Assembly (NCBI RefSeq): GCF_900119075.1
Contig: NZ_FPIP01000010.1
Span: 1-64,000, forward strand
Length of the DNA stretch: 64,000 bases
Reading direction: 5' to 3'
Source: Ruminococcus flavefaciens
GTDB taxonomy: Bacteria; Bacillota; Clostridia; Oscillospirales; Ruminococcaceae
Part shown: piece by piece, positions 50,878 through 58,993 of the stretch
How the letters are laid out: every line of letters starts with the position of its first letter
Position numbering within the stretch: the first letter of the stretch is position 1
Notes under the pieces: generated by a model
Database searches by the model: none
The model's input: the letters and a program-made list of their open reading frames with translations, nothing else
Told to the model about the DNA's origin: nothing
Position numbers and translations under genes: made by a program

Positions 50878-52215
50878 TTAATTTTCTTCAAAGAATGTAA
50901 ATGGTATGCCGTGATACAGGAAATTACAGCCCGAGAAAATGCTCTCTCTGCTGCCCTCGGCGATATCGCTGCCCTCAACGGAAAGGGAGCTGCACGAGAT
51001 ATTCTCGATATAGATGCTGTGTCTGTCGCGGCTGTTCTCGCGTCCGATAACAATGCCCGATATCTCCGAGCAGGTAAAGGGATAAACGAATATGGGCACC
51101 TTTTCGTTGCTGGAAGAATTCACAAGATATGCTATATTCTTGGACTTGTTGTTCTTGCTTTCGGACTTCTTGCGGTTTGCATTGTCACCTACGACAACAG
51201 TAGCGTTATCGGCTGAATTTACAGTAAACACATACGGAATGTTGTAGATGTAGATAACATCGCCGCTGTTGAGCTTCTCCTTGATGACACGCTGACTGTT
51301 CTCGGCAAAGTTATTGAGGAAGGTTCCGTTTGAGGAATCCTTATCCTCGATGTAGAAGGTGCCGTTTTCAAAGGTTATCACCGCGTGGAGCTTTGAAACT
51401 GTGCCTTTGTCTGTGAGGGCGAGGTCGTTGTCGGCTTTTCTGCCTATAGTGAAAGGGAAATGGTTTATGGCAAATTCCCTGTTGTTCTCATCTTTAAGGT
51501 AAGCAGGGCACTCCGCTTTTTTGCCGCCGCTTACAACTATAGTGTGGTCGTTATCTGCACCTACAGCCGCAGTCTTGCTGCTGTCGGCAGGAGTCTGACC
51601 GCTCTCCTCGGCAGCTATCTGCGAAGGAGTGCCAAGGGATACTTCAAGCACCTCATGGAGCAGATTGTAAAGATGATTATGTGTAAGAACGCTGCTCTTT
51701 TTGGTCTTGAGGTAGTCATTGAGGAAGAAAACGTACTTCTGCATGACGCCCTGATCTGTAACTGTGATATTTGCGTATTTATGGAGCTTAGCAAGGAACT
51801 TCACCACGTTGGCGCACTTGTAGTCCCTACTTAGGACAGGCAGATATGCCACACCTATTTTTTTCTTTTCAATATCGTAATATACGTGCTTGGGATCTGT
51901 CAGCACAAGATGATCGTAATTAAGATTATTTTCGCTGGCAAATTCCATTAACCTCTGTATCTGGCGTATCAGCTCGAAATACTTCTCCTGAGTAAGGTTC
52001 TGCTTGACGTACTCCGAAAGCGCAGTCATATTGCTCACCTTGTATTTCAGAAGATTCTTTGAGCCTGTTTTTTCCCAGTTAACAGTGAGAAAGCCCTTAT
52101 TCCTGTTCCTGTTTATGAATTTGAGCTGATCCTCGCTGATCTGTACCTTCTTTTTTATTCCTGCCTGTAAAAAAGTCTCGTTCTGATAAACTACCTTGAT
52201 TGAAACACTTGCCAT
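50878..52215 (-). CDS. FHA-domain protein, first gene of the kinase operon
   Basis: A 445-residue cytosolic protein. The N-terminal 190 residues resemble the DUF6382-type domain often found beside FHA domains in Firmicutes. A FHA domain (about 235-330) has IGRKADNDL, SKLHAVI and DSSNGTFLN, the phospho-Thr-binding residues. A second, divergent FHA-like region follows (about 360-445, VIGRENSRDRHSIYI). The start is the ATG at 52215 after AGAGGTGAGG; a longer reading from 52281 is unsupported. It should recruit phosphorylated kinase or substrate. A consensus promoter upstream probably drives all six genes. Confidence 0.88.
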   Translation of the reverse strand: MASVSIKVVYQNETFLQAGIKKKVQISEDQLKFINRNRNKGFLTVNWEKTGSKNLLKYKVSNMTALSEYVKQNLTQEKYFELIRQIQRLMEFASENNLNYDHLVLTDPKHVYYDIEKKKIGVAYLPVLSRDYKCANVVKFLAKLHKYANITVTDQGVMQKYVFFLNDYLKTKKSSVLTHNHLYNLLHEVLEVSLGTPSQIAAEESGQTPADSSKTAAVGADNDHTIVVSGGKKAECPAYLKDENNREFAINHFPFTIGRKADNDLALTDKGTVSKLHAVITFENGTFYIEDKDSSNGTFLNNFAENSQRVIKEKLNSGDVIYIYNIPYVFTVNSADNATVVVGDNANRKKSESKNNKSKNIAYLVNSSSNEKVPIFVYPFTCSEISGIVIGRENSRDRHSIYIENISCSSLSVEGSDIAEGSRESIFSGCNFLYHGIPFTFFEEN

Positions 52216-52289
52216 ATCCTCACCTCTAAAAAAATCACCATCTGCATTCCGTAAAACAGAACGCGCAGCTATACGCTGCATATAAGCTA

Positions 52290-52318
52290 ATTATAACATC
52301 TTATGCAAGATTTGTCAA
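52290..52318 (-). promoter_or_regulatory. Promoter of the six-gene kinase/surface-protein operon
   Basis: Minus-strand TTGACA (52313-52318), 17 bp, TATAAT (52290-52295): a perfect consensus. No other promoter or terminator was seen before 41.4 kb, so one transcript of about 10.9 kb is likely. Confidence 0.85.
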
Positions 52319-52399
52319 TAATTTGAATATTTTTTTGCCCGGCCTCACAAAATATATGTTGCATTTTACACAATATTCACATAAAAACAGAGCTCCTCC

Positions 52400-52428
52400 T
52401 TGTTTTCGGCAAATTAATGGTATATAAT
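52400..52428 (+). promoter_or_regulatory. Promoter of the GNAT gene
   Basis: TTGTTT (52400-52405), 17 bp, TATAAT (52423-52428), 29 bp before the ATG. Confidence 0.65.
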
Positions 52429-52456
52429 GTAAAAAATAACACGAAAGGAGCAGCCT

Positions 52457-52966
52457 ATGCTTTACCTGAAACCTGCCAATACAGACGACATCGAAAAGGA
52501 ATATCTCTTCGTCCGTGACATACCCGAGGACGAAAACGGCTTCATAAACGAATACCACGGTATCAGCCGCGAGGACTTCGACGATGCCCTTGACATTATC
52601 ATAGCTAATTCCGTCGGCGAGCGCCTGCCGGTTGGATATGTGCCTGCAACTACATACTTTCTGTGGGACGATGACAAGATAATCGGCGAATTGCAGCTCC
52701 GTCAGCATCTCTGCGAGTCACTTGTGAACGGCGCGGGACACATCGGCTATTATATCGCTCCCGAATACCGCAGTAAGGGCTATGGTACGCAGGGGCTTGC
52801 AATGCTCCTTGAAAAAGCCTGCGATACAGTCCCCGAGGAGGAGGTATATCTCCGAGTTCAGCGCACAAATCCTGCTTCACTTAGGGCTATGCTGAAAAAC
52901 GGCTGCTATATCCACCATGAGGACGAAAGCTCCTATTTTGTACGATTCCGCAAGGAGATATCATAA
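52457..52966 (+). CDS. GNAT-family N-acetyltransferase
   Basis: A 169-residue acetyltransferase. The acetyl-CoA binding motif A is seen as GYYIAPEYRSKGYGTQGLAM (about 99-118), followed by the usual VYLRVQRTNPASLRAMLKNG. The substrate is unknown; the similar arrangement in ribosomal-protein Ala acetyltransferases and small-molecule resistance enzymes does not allow a choice. AAAGGAG precedes the ATG. It is monocistronic. Confidence 0.88.
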   Translation: MLYLKPANTDDIEKEYLFVRDIPEDENGFINEYHGISREDFDDALDIIIANSVGERLPVGYVPATTYFLWDDDKIIGELQLRQHLCESLVNGAGHIGYYIAPEYRSKGYGTQGLAMLLEKACDTVPEEEVYLRVQRTNPASLRAMLKNGCYIHHEDESSYFVRFRKEIS

Positions 52967-52982
52967 GCCATCAGGTAAGAAT

Positions 52983-53066
52983 GTAGGGGACGGTGACTCC
53001 CTACAGTGTAGGGAGATGTCCGAAGGACAGAGGGTCGCGGCTTCTGTTGGAAGTCCTCGACGTCCC
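52983..53066. repeat. 84-bp palindromic repeat C, left member of an inverted pair
   Basis: Contains CTCCCTACAGTGTAGGGAG, GTCCGAAGGAC and a variable GC-rich end. It is an inverted copy of 55878-55961 with one internal mismatch seen by eye. Confidence 0.8.
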
Positions 53067-53142
53067 CTGATTCATCAGTAATTAGTGTAGGGGCGAACAG
53101 TGTGTGCCCCTGCAAAGCTATTTGAACGTGTGCAATTTACGC

Positions 53143-53173
53143 ATTAGAAAGGGCGGAATATATCCGCCCTTTC
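53143..53173. terminator. Terminator of the 97-residue protein gene
   Basis: AGAAAGGGCGGA and TCCGCCCTTTCT stem directly after the minus-strand stop codon. Confidence 0.8.
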
Positions 53174-53467
53174 TTACTCTGTTTCAGATTCGGGATCAGG
53201 CTCGGGATCAGGCTCGGGCTCTGGTTCGGGGGCAGGCGTTGGCTCATAGGGCTCCCCTGTGGTCTGGTTCACCCATTTTCCGTCACTGCCGAAGCCGTAA
53301 AACTCACCCGTGCTTATCTCCCACGCAAGGGACGCAGGCGAGAGCTTTCTTCCCTCGATACCGCTTTCAGTGGGCAGCTCGGTCTTGCTGTCTACGGCGA
53401 GCTCCGCGATGACCACGGATAAGCCCTCATCGAAGCTGACAAATTTTTCCTTCAGAATAACAAGCAT
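53174..53467 (-). CDS. Small protein with acidic Pro-rich tail
   Basis: A 97-residue protein starting at the ATG at 53467, chosen because GAAAGGAG is well spaced; a longer reading from 53551 adds 28 unlikely residues. The first 75 residues form a compact unit with the Trp/Gly-rich GEFYGFGSDGKWVNQTTGEPY, and the tail is PEPEPEPDPEPDPESETE. The front half resembles short phage structural or fibre-associated proteins, but there are no phage neighbours. Function unknown. Confidence 0.65.
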   Translation of the reverse strand: MLVILKEKFVSFDEGLSVVIAELAVDSKTELPTESGIEGRKLSPASLAWEISTGEFYGFGSDGKWVNQTTGEPYEPTPAPEPEPEPDPEPDPESETE

Positions 53468-53479
53468 ATTATTTCTCCT

Positions 53480-53900
53480 TTCAATAATTGGGGTTAATAA
53501 AAAAGCGTTTCCATATATACCCCCAAAAGCCCCTTTTTTCAACGCGAACACGTTGAAATCCGCAAAACTTATACCAAAAGTTCATTTTATGAGGATTCAC
53601 ATTTTTAATAGTCTCAGTTTATAAGTTGTTAGCAAAGCATAACTCGCAAAAGGCTGTTTTTCGGCAAATATCGCAGCTTGACACTGTTACATCAATGCAA
53701 CAAATCATCTGCCGTGTTGATTTGAGTATTTTTACGTGGTATAATTGATAAAGCAATAACAATGTCTGAATCTTGCGCATATGCGCAAAGTTGAGAGTCC
53801 TCAGTTGAGAGTTGAAAGTTATTATTTGAGATCCGTATCAACTCTCCACTCTATACTCTCAACTCTAAACTAAATCAAAATTGGTTTTTGCAAAATTTTG
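53480..53900. other. Intergenic region before sufC with repeats and promoter
   Basis: About 450 bp without a gene. It contains a likely promoter (TTGATT 53717-53722, 17 bp, TATAAT 53740-53745), a TTGCGCATATGCGCAAA palindrome (about 53773-53790) and a low-complexity inverted block (AGTTGAGAGTTGAAAG versus CAACTCTCCACTC, about 53791-53870). The 180-nt leader could regulate suf expression, but no known riboswitch is recognised. Confidence 0.6.
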
Positions 53901-53924
53901 ATTTGCATCGAAAGGGAGTTAAAA

Positions 53925-54653
53925 ATGCTCGAATTAAAGAATATTACGTTCAATGCCGAAGACGAAGGTCAGAGCATTGGCATAGTACGCGACGTCAGCC
54001 TCACTGTTGAGGACAACAAATTCGTCGTTATAACAGGTCCTAACGGCGGCGGTAAATCTACCCTCGCCAAGATAGTTGCAGGTATAATCAAGAACACATC
54101 AGGTCAGATATTCTTCGACGGCGAGGACATCACCGAGAAGACCATAACCGAACGTGCCCGCATGGGTATCGGCTTCGCTTTCCAGCAGCCAGTACGCTTC
54201 AAGGGCATGACAGTTCTCGATATCCTCCGTATCGCCGCAGGCAGGACTCTCTCTGTTTCCGAAGCCTGCGATTACCTCTCCGAAGTAGGTCTCTGCGCAA
54301 AGGACTACATCGACCGTGAGATAAACGCTTCCCTTTCGGGCGGCGAATTGAAGCGTATCGAGATAGCTACAGTCCTTGCCCGTGACGTAAAGCTGGCTCT
54401 CTTTGACGAGCCAGAGGCAGGTATCGACCTGTGGAGCTTCAACAACCTTATACGCATTTTTGAGAATATGCGCAAGGACCGCCGCGGCAGGTCCATTATC
54501 GTTATCTCTCATCAGGAGCGTATCCTCAATATCGCTGACGAGATAGTTGTCATCGCCGACGGCAAGATCGCCAAGCAGGGCAGCAGGGATATCATTCTAC
54601 CCGAGATAACAGGCACTGAAAACGCAACTAATATCTGTCACAAAATGGTGTAA
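53925..54653 (+). CDS. sufC: SUF Fe-S assembly ATPase
   Basis: A 242-residue cytosolic ABC ATPase of the SufC family that powers iron-sulfur cluster assembly. Walker A GPNGGGKST, the Q-loop region AFQQPVRF, signature LSGGELKRIE and Walker B LALFDEPEAGID are all present. I chose the ATG at 53925 after AAAGGGAG; an upstream in-frame codon adds 9 residues. The next gene, its SufB/D partner, starts 11 bp downstream. SufS, SufU, SufE and a second SufB/D are absent, so this is a two-gene minimal system. Confidence 0.9.
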   Translation: MLELKNITFNAEDEGQSIGIVRDVSLTVEDNKFVVITGPNGGGKSTLAKIVAGIIKNTSGQIFFDGEDITEKTITERARMGIGFAFQQPVRFKGMTVLDILRIAAGRTLSVSEACDYLSEVGLCAKDYIDREINASLSGGELKRIEIATVLARDVKLALFDEPEAGIDLWSFNNLIRIFENMRKDRRGRSIIVISHQERILNIADEIVVIADGKIAKQGSRDIILPEITGTENATNICHKMV

Positions 54654-54664
54654 GGAGGGATAAT

Positions 54665-55591
54665 ATGGCAGCTTTGGACGCAGTTCAGAAAAGACTTTTT
54701 CAGGAGGTCGCCGATCTCCATAATATCCCCGAGGGAGCTTACAATCTCCGCGCAAACGGCGAGTCCGTGGGCAGGAATACTACTGCAAACATTGATATAA
54801 CTTCAAAAACAGACGTAAGCGGAATTGATATCCGCATCAAGGACGGCACAAAGAACGAGAGCGTTCATATCCCTGTTGTTCTCAGTCAGAGCGGTCTCAA
54901 AGAGAACGTTTACAACGATTTCTATATTGGCGAAAACTGCGATGTGCTCATCGTTGCAGGCTGCGGTATCGACAACTGCGGTTCTCAGGACTCCGAGCAC
55001 GACGGTATCCACCGTTTCTATATCGGCAAAAACTCCCGTATCAAGTACGTCGAGAAGCACTATGGCTCAGGCGACGGCACGGGCAAGCGCATACTCAATC
55101 CCGTTACCGAGGTCTACATGGAAGAGGGCAGCACCATGGAAATGGAAATGGTGCAGATAAAGGGCGTTGACTCCACCGACAGGACTACTATTGCAGAGCT
55201 CAAGGGCGACGCAAAGCTCATTGTCCGCGAGAGGCTCATGACTCACGGCAAGCAGTACGCAGGCAGTATCTACAAGGTGAGCCTGCTGGGCAACGGTTCA
55301 AGTGCAGACGTTGTATCGCGTTCAGTGGCAAGGGACGACTCCTATCAGAAGCTTGACCTCTGTATCATCGGCGACGCGGCTTGCAGCGGTCATACCGAGT
55401 GCGACTCAATTATCATGGACAACGGCCGTATCCTTGCAGTCCCCTCTCTTGAAGCAAACAACATCGACGCAGCTCTCGTTCACGAGGCTGCTATCGGCAA
55501 GATCGCAGGCGAGCAGCTCATAAAGCTCATGACTTTAGGTCTTACCGAGGCTGAGGCTGAGGAGCAGATAATCAACGGCTTCCTTAAATAA
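54665..55591 (+). CDS. sufB: Minimal SufB/SufD scaffold protein
   Basis: A 308-residue protein of the SufB/SufD family, shorter than classic SufB (about 470) and SufD (about 420). The parallel beta-helix core is recognisable (DVLIVAGCGIDNCGSQDSEH, GHTECDSIIMD, and the C-terminal EAAIGKIAGEQLIKLMTLGL, the SufC-binding helix). With sufC it forms a two-gene SUF operon of the kind described as the minimal SufCB-like (SMS) system in anaerobes and archaea. It probably serves as homodimeric scaffold for cluster assembly. AGGAGG precedes the ATG. A terminator follows. Confidence 0.85.
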   Translation: MAALDAVQKRLFQEVADLHNIPEGAYNLRANGESVGRNTTANIDITSKTDVSGIDIRIKDGTKNESVHIPVVLSQSGLKENVYNDFYIGENCDVLIVAGCGIDNCGSQDSEHDGIHRFYIGKNSRIKYVEKHYGSGDGTGKRILNPVTEVYMEEGSTMEMEMVQIKGVDSTDRTTIAELKGDAKLIVRERLMTHGKQYAGSIYKVSLLGNGSSADVVSRSVARDDSYQKLDLCIIGDAACSGHTECDSIIMDNGRILAVPSLEANNIDAALVHEAAIGKIAGEQLIKLMTLGLTEAEAEEQIINGFLK

Positions 55592-55623
55592 GCTGTTTTA
55601 GCCGTTGATCTAACATATACGAT

Positions 55624-55657
55624 AAAACCCTCACCGTGTGGTGAGGGTTTGTTTTTT
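55624..55657. terminator. Terminator after sufCB
   Basis: AAACCCTCACC and GGTGAGGGTTT stem with a GTGT loop followed by a T-rich tract. It abuts the stop of the convergent small gene. Confidence 0.85.
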
Positions 55658-55859
55658 ATCGAAGTTCCTTGAACAAATATAAATATATCGGCAGTCTCAG
55701 CCTGCCGTAACGGGCTATTACAAAAGAACCTCGCCGGCTGAAAGTAATGGTTTCGGACTTGTCCCCTTTTTCAAAAAAGATAGCAGCTGAACCACTTTTA
55801 AGTTTATTCGGTATATCTTGGCTCAGCATTTCAGCGAGCAGTTGTTTCCTGCTTATCAT
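55656..55859 (-). CDS. Small basic hypothetical protein
   Basis: A 67-residue protein with the segment SAAIFFEKGDKSETITFSRR and a hydrophobic C-terminal stretch. AAGGAG sits 6 nt before the ATG, and the gene is convergent with sufB behind a shared terminator, which supports it being real. No family recognised. Confidence 0.55.
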   Translation of the reverse strand: MISRKQLLAEMLSQDIPNKLKSGSAAIFFEKGDKSETITFSRRGSFVIARYGRLRLPIYLYLFKELR

Positions 55860-55877
55860 AGAAACTCCTTAATAAAC

Positions 55878-55961
55878 GGGACGTCGATGACTTCCAACAG
55901 AAGCCGCGACCCTCTGTCCTTCGGACATCTCCCTACACTGTAGGGAGTCACCGTCCCCTAC
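55878..55961. repeat. 84-bp palindromic repeat C, right member of an inverted pair
   Basis: Reverse-complement copy of 52983-53066, one internal mismatch by eye. The pair brackets the 97-residue protein gene, sufCB and the 67-residue protein gene (about 2.8 kb). Confidence 0.8.
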
Positions 55962-56038
55962 AATTGGTCATTTAAAGCAAATTCGTTGCTTGCGGACTGC
56001 CAAAGACAGTCCATGCACTTAGCTCTGCTCTCTACTTT

Positions 56039-56929
56039 CTACTTACTACTCTCTAATTTAAGGGTGCGTGTGGTAAGTCCCACTGCTACGCCCTGTGTGC
56101 CTGTGCCTACGTGGCTGGCTATACTGCACGACAGCGGTCTGTATGTGACCTTGTAGCCCTTGAACTCGTTCTTCACGATATCCACCCAGCGCTTTATTTC
56201 CTCGGCAGTCTCCATAGTACCAGCCGCACCTATACTCAGGTGCTCCTTGGGGATGCCTGCGTATTTGCTCTCCAGGTCCTTATGGACAGCTTCAAGCATT
56301 TTTGCCTCGGCAGCTGCCATACCTCTCGATTTTGCATATGCGTCCAATTTGCCGCCCTGTATCTTCAGAATTGGCTTCAGATTGAGCACCGTAGCAATGG
56401 CAGCTCCAGCGGCGGTTATACGTCCCGTCTTGGTGATACGCTTAAGGCTGTGGAGCGTGATATAGATATCGTTCTGGTAGGCGTTCTCCTCGAGATGAGC
56501 CTTTATCTCTGCGGCGGATTTGCCGTTGTTCGCAAGATATTTCGCATCGTAGACCGCGTCCAGCAGGGTTATGGAGATACGGTGATTGTCGATGACCTCT
56601 ACCTTGCCCTCATAGTCACCAGCAAGAGCCTTTGCGGTATTGCAGGAGCCGCTGAGACCGCTTGACATAGGGATATATACAAGCTCGTCATAGCCGTCGG
56701 CAAGTATCCTGTCCCACATTTCCGTTAAAGACGCAGGAGATGGCTGAGAGGACACGATGTCCTTGTTCTCGTTCAGCGCCTTGTAGAGCTGTTCGTGCTT
56801 GAGGGTGAGCTCCTCCATGAAGTCCTTCCCGTCTATAATAACAGGCATAGGCAGCACATAAACGCCGTGCTTTTCGCCCTCCTCTATCGTTATACCGCTG
56901 TTTGTATCGGTCATTACCGCAGTTCTCAT
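56039..56929 (-). CDS. DegV-family fatty-acid-binding protein
   Basis: A 296-residue DegV protein, a FakB-like fatty acid carrier. Diagnostic segments are VMTDTNSGI at the N-terminus (polar loop), VSSQPSPASL, and IPMSSGLSGSCNTA, which with the C-terminal SIASHVGTGTQGVA encloses the bound acyl carboxylate. Such proteins present exogenous fatty acids to the FakA kinase, which is not in the window. It has its own promoter and an AGGTAA-type ribosome site. Confidence 0.92.
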   Translation of the reverse strand: MRTAVMTDTNSGITIEEGEKHGVYVLPMPVIIDGKDFMEELTLKHEQLYKALNENKDIVSSQPSPASLTEMWDRILADGYDELVYIPMSSGLSGSCNTAKALAGDYEGKVEVIDNHRISITLLDAVYDAKYLANNGKSAAEIKAHLEENAYQNDIYITLHSLKRITKTGRITAAGAAIATVLNLKPILKIQGGKLDAYAKSRGMAAAEAKMLEAVHKDLESKYAGIPKEHLSIGAAGTMETAEEIKRWVDIVKNEFKGYKVTYRPLSCSIASHVGTGTQGVAVGLTTRTLKLESSK

Positions 56930-56993
56930 ATGTTACCTCATTTCATTTTCCGCTTCTTCTCCGCCTATTGCGGAGCATCTTTCCCATAGGGTG

Positions 56994-57022
56994 ATTATAT
57001 CATTATACCCTCATTTTGTCAA
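56994..57022 (-). promoter_or_regulatory. DegV gene promoter
   Basis: Minus-strand TTGACA (57017-57022), 17 bp, TATAAT (56994-56999). Confidence 0.85.
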
Positions 57023-57061
57023 TAGCGAGGCACTGCGAATACACAAAAAAACGAAGCCCTA

Positions 57062-57340
57062 AATCATAATTTAGCGTAATTACTTGTGAAATCCATGAAT
57101 GGGATTCCAAAGGGACTGTGTTCCTTTGGTCAGGTCAAGGGCTGACAGCCCTTGTGGGGGGTGGGGCAAAGCCCCACAGTTACGAAGGCGCTCCGCAAGG
57201 GGTGAATCAAAAAACAGTCCAGTGGACTGTTTTTTGAGAGGGGACGCCCTGCAAGTGAGGGCGTCCCTTAACGGGGCGATGTGGTCATCGCCCCCTACAG
57301 CACCCATTTTCGGGACGCCGAGACGGCGTCACCTACAAAT
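57062..57340. repeat. Mosaic palindromic repeat B, copy 3
   Basis: Begins with AAATCATAATTTAGCGTAAT and CATGAATGGGATTCCAAAGG, matching the far end of the 16.2-kb copy in inverse. It contains AACAGTCCAGTGGACTGTTT and GAGGGCGTCCCTTAA, which match the 13.5-kb copy. GTAGGGG-like palindromes are appended at the end. Non-coding. Confidence 0.7.
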
Positions 57341-57352
57341 GTAAATTTTGAT

Positions 57353-57868
57353 TTACAGATGTTCGCTGAAAGATATCACTATATCCGTGGCTATAGCTCC
57401 TGCCATAAAGGCTCCCGTGCCAAGGCATACGGGCTCGGGGAGCTTCTCGCTGAGCTTTCCCGACAACGGGTGGAGCCCGTAAAAATAGGCAACTGCAAGG
57501 ACTCCGAATATAGCGCTGGATATAAGGCTCGACCTGTCAAGTATGGAGAAATACCATGTCTCGTATGTCCAGAACTGCTCATGGAAGATAAATTCCAGCA
57601 GATAGGACGCTCCAAGCTCGAATATTGTCGTCACCGCCATTGCAAACAGGAATATGAACAGCGGGTGGCGCTTTTTTCTCAGCAGGGCAAGAAGTATGAA
57701 CGCTCCCACGGAATAAATAGGTATTATCGGCATATGTAGCATACCGCGGTTGTCGAAATATCGGTACATTATCCATACCGTAGCCACCTCGTACAGCCAG
57801 CCCACAAAGCCTGCCGCCGTGAACTCGAATATATATCGGAAGAATATCCGCGTGTAGTTCTTTTTCAT
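57353..57868 (-). CDS. Multi-pass membrane protein (CmpB-type putative ABC permease family)
   Basis: A 171-residue protein with about five TM helices and conserved FVGWLYEVATVW early and ELGASYLLE in the middle, as in the family usually labelled putative ABC-transporter type permease (CmpB-like). No ATPase gene is next to it, so a transport role is unproven. It overlaps the upstream lipoprotein gene by 4 bp and is the last gene of a three-gene operon. Confidence 0.82.
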   Translation of the reverse strand: MKKNYTRIFFRYIFEFTAAGFVGWLYEVATVWIMYRYFDNRGMLHMPIIPIYSVGAFILLALLRKKRHPLFIFLFAMAVTTIFELGASYLLEFIFHEQFWTYETWYFSILDRSSLISSAIFGVLAVAYFYGLHPLSGKLSEKLPEPVCLGTGAFMAGAIATDIVISFSEHL

Positions 57869-58338
57869 TGCTTTGGAATGTCAAGTCCCAAGTCTACAGG
57901 CAGAGCCGAGCCCTTGCACTCAACTATCGCCTGAAACAACTGAGTCCCCCACAGAGTTATGGTGACGTCACCGCTGTAATACTTGAAAATATTTTCATTT
58001 GATTCCTTTACCATAAACGGTTCTTTTCCGAAAAGCGCTATTATTTCGTCAAGCGTCATATATGCTTTCAGCTTTGCGAGCTTTTCCACCAGCTCCCCTG
58101 CTTCCATAGGAGCGATGATACCATCGGAATCAAGTACGCTGTCGGGTATAGCTATGATCAGCGGCTGAGAGCTGTCAGCTGTCGTTACAGTAGTATTTTC
58201 CGCAGTTTTCTCCGCATATGTCACAGCCTCTGCTGTAGGCGTTGTTGTTTCATTTGCAGGACTGCTTTCCGCAGCGCTGCATGATACTGCAAAAGCTGCC
58301 ATTAATGCCGCAGCAGCCGATATAAGTACCTTTTTCAT
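57865..58338 (-). CDS. Small lipoprotein
   Basis: A 157-residue lipoprotein: signal peptide with lipobox AVSC (Cys20), a Thr-rich spacer and a C-terminal domain of about 70 residues (YMTLDEIIALFGKEPFM...KYYSGDVTITLWG) that resembles small SmpA/BLIP-type folds. I chose the ATG at 58338 after AAAGGAGGA; a reading from 58437 overlaps yccF and lacks a signal. It lies between yccF and the CmpB-like gene in one operon. Function unknown. Confidence 0.8.
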   Translation of the reverse strand: MKKVLISAAAALMAAFAVSCSAAESSPANETTTPTAEAVTYAEKTAENTTVTTADSSQPLIIAIPDSVLDSDGIIAPMEAGELVEKLAKLKAYMTLDEIIALFGKEPFMVKESNENIFKYYSGDVTITLWGTQLFQAIVECKGSALPVDLGLDIPKQ

Positions 58339-58363
58339 GGTATTCCTCCTTTGTCGGGTGATA

Positions 58364-58723
58364 TCACTTGACCTTGGCTCCGAAGGGCATGAGCGCAAGC
58401 TTTGCCAGCTTGAACATCTGTATACCGAATGGCGCACCGATTATGGTCGCAAAGAGTACTATCCCCCACGCCGCAAATCCTACAGCCAGCGGTATACCGC
58501 TGAATATGAGCCATAATATATTGGCGATGAGCGAAACAGGTCCGCCGCCGTACTCGACTGTCTTGCCGAATGGGAAGAACGACAGCTTCGCAAGCTTGAA
58601 GCACTGATGACCGATAGGTGCGCCGATTATCGTTATGCACCAAAGCACTCCTGCCAGAGCCCAGCCCAGTCCGCTGGCAAATCCGCCGAATATGAACCAT
58701 AAAATATTGCCCAAGCACCCCAT
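58364..58723 (-). CDS. yccF: YccF-family inner membrane protein
   Basis: A 119-residue membrane protein made of two copies of the YccF domain, each with GNILWLIF/GNILWFIFGG, a second helix and IIGAPIGxQxFKLAKL(S/A)xxPFG. The family is widespread, and its biochemical role is not established. It is the first gene of a three-gene operon with its own promoter. Confidence 0.9.
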   Translation of the reverse strand: MGCLGNILWFIFGGFASGLGWALAGVLWCITIIGAPIGHQCFKLAKLSFFPFGKTVEYGGGPVSLIANILWLIFSGIPLAVGFAAWGIVLFATIIGAPFGIQMFKLAKLALMPFGAKVK

Positions 58724-58762
58724 AATAATCCTCTTTTCATTGCTGATGACTTCATAAAATGC

Positions 58763-58791
58763 ATTATATCACAAATAACCGAAAATATCAA
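58763..58791 (-). promoter_or_regulatory. yccF operon promoter
   Basis: Minus-strand TTGATA (58786-58791), 17 bp, TATAAT (58763-58768). Confidence 0.8.
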
Positions 58792-58926
58792 GGACTCAAT
58801 AAATTAAAAATACAATTAAATTTCTCCTGTAATTCAAAATTTTTTATAGTTTGATAAACTATCTGTCAACAATGTATGATTAATTGTAAAATTTCTGTTT
58901 ATTGCTTATATCAGCGGAAAAAATCA

Positions 58927-58955
58927 TTGACGATATGTAAAAAATATGGTATCAT
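58927..58955 (+). promoter_or_regulatory. Promoter of the HlyD-type adaptor gene
   Basis: TTGACG (58927-58932), 17 bp, TATCAT (58950-58955), 38 bp before the ATG. Confidence 0.65.
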
Positions 58956-58993
58956 ATATGTGATAAAATGTCATTTCTGAAGGAGATGTTTTT

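Noticed and set aside
53174..53467. Possible prophage remnant around the 97-residue protein
   Set aside because: The protein has a slightly phage-like look, but no integrase, terminase, structural gene or attachment site is nearby.
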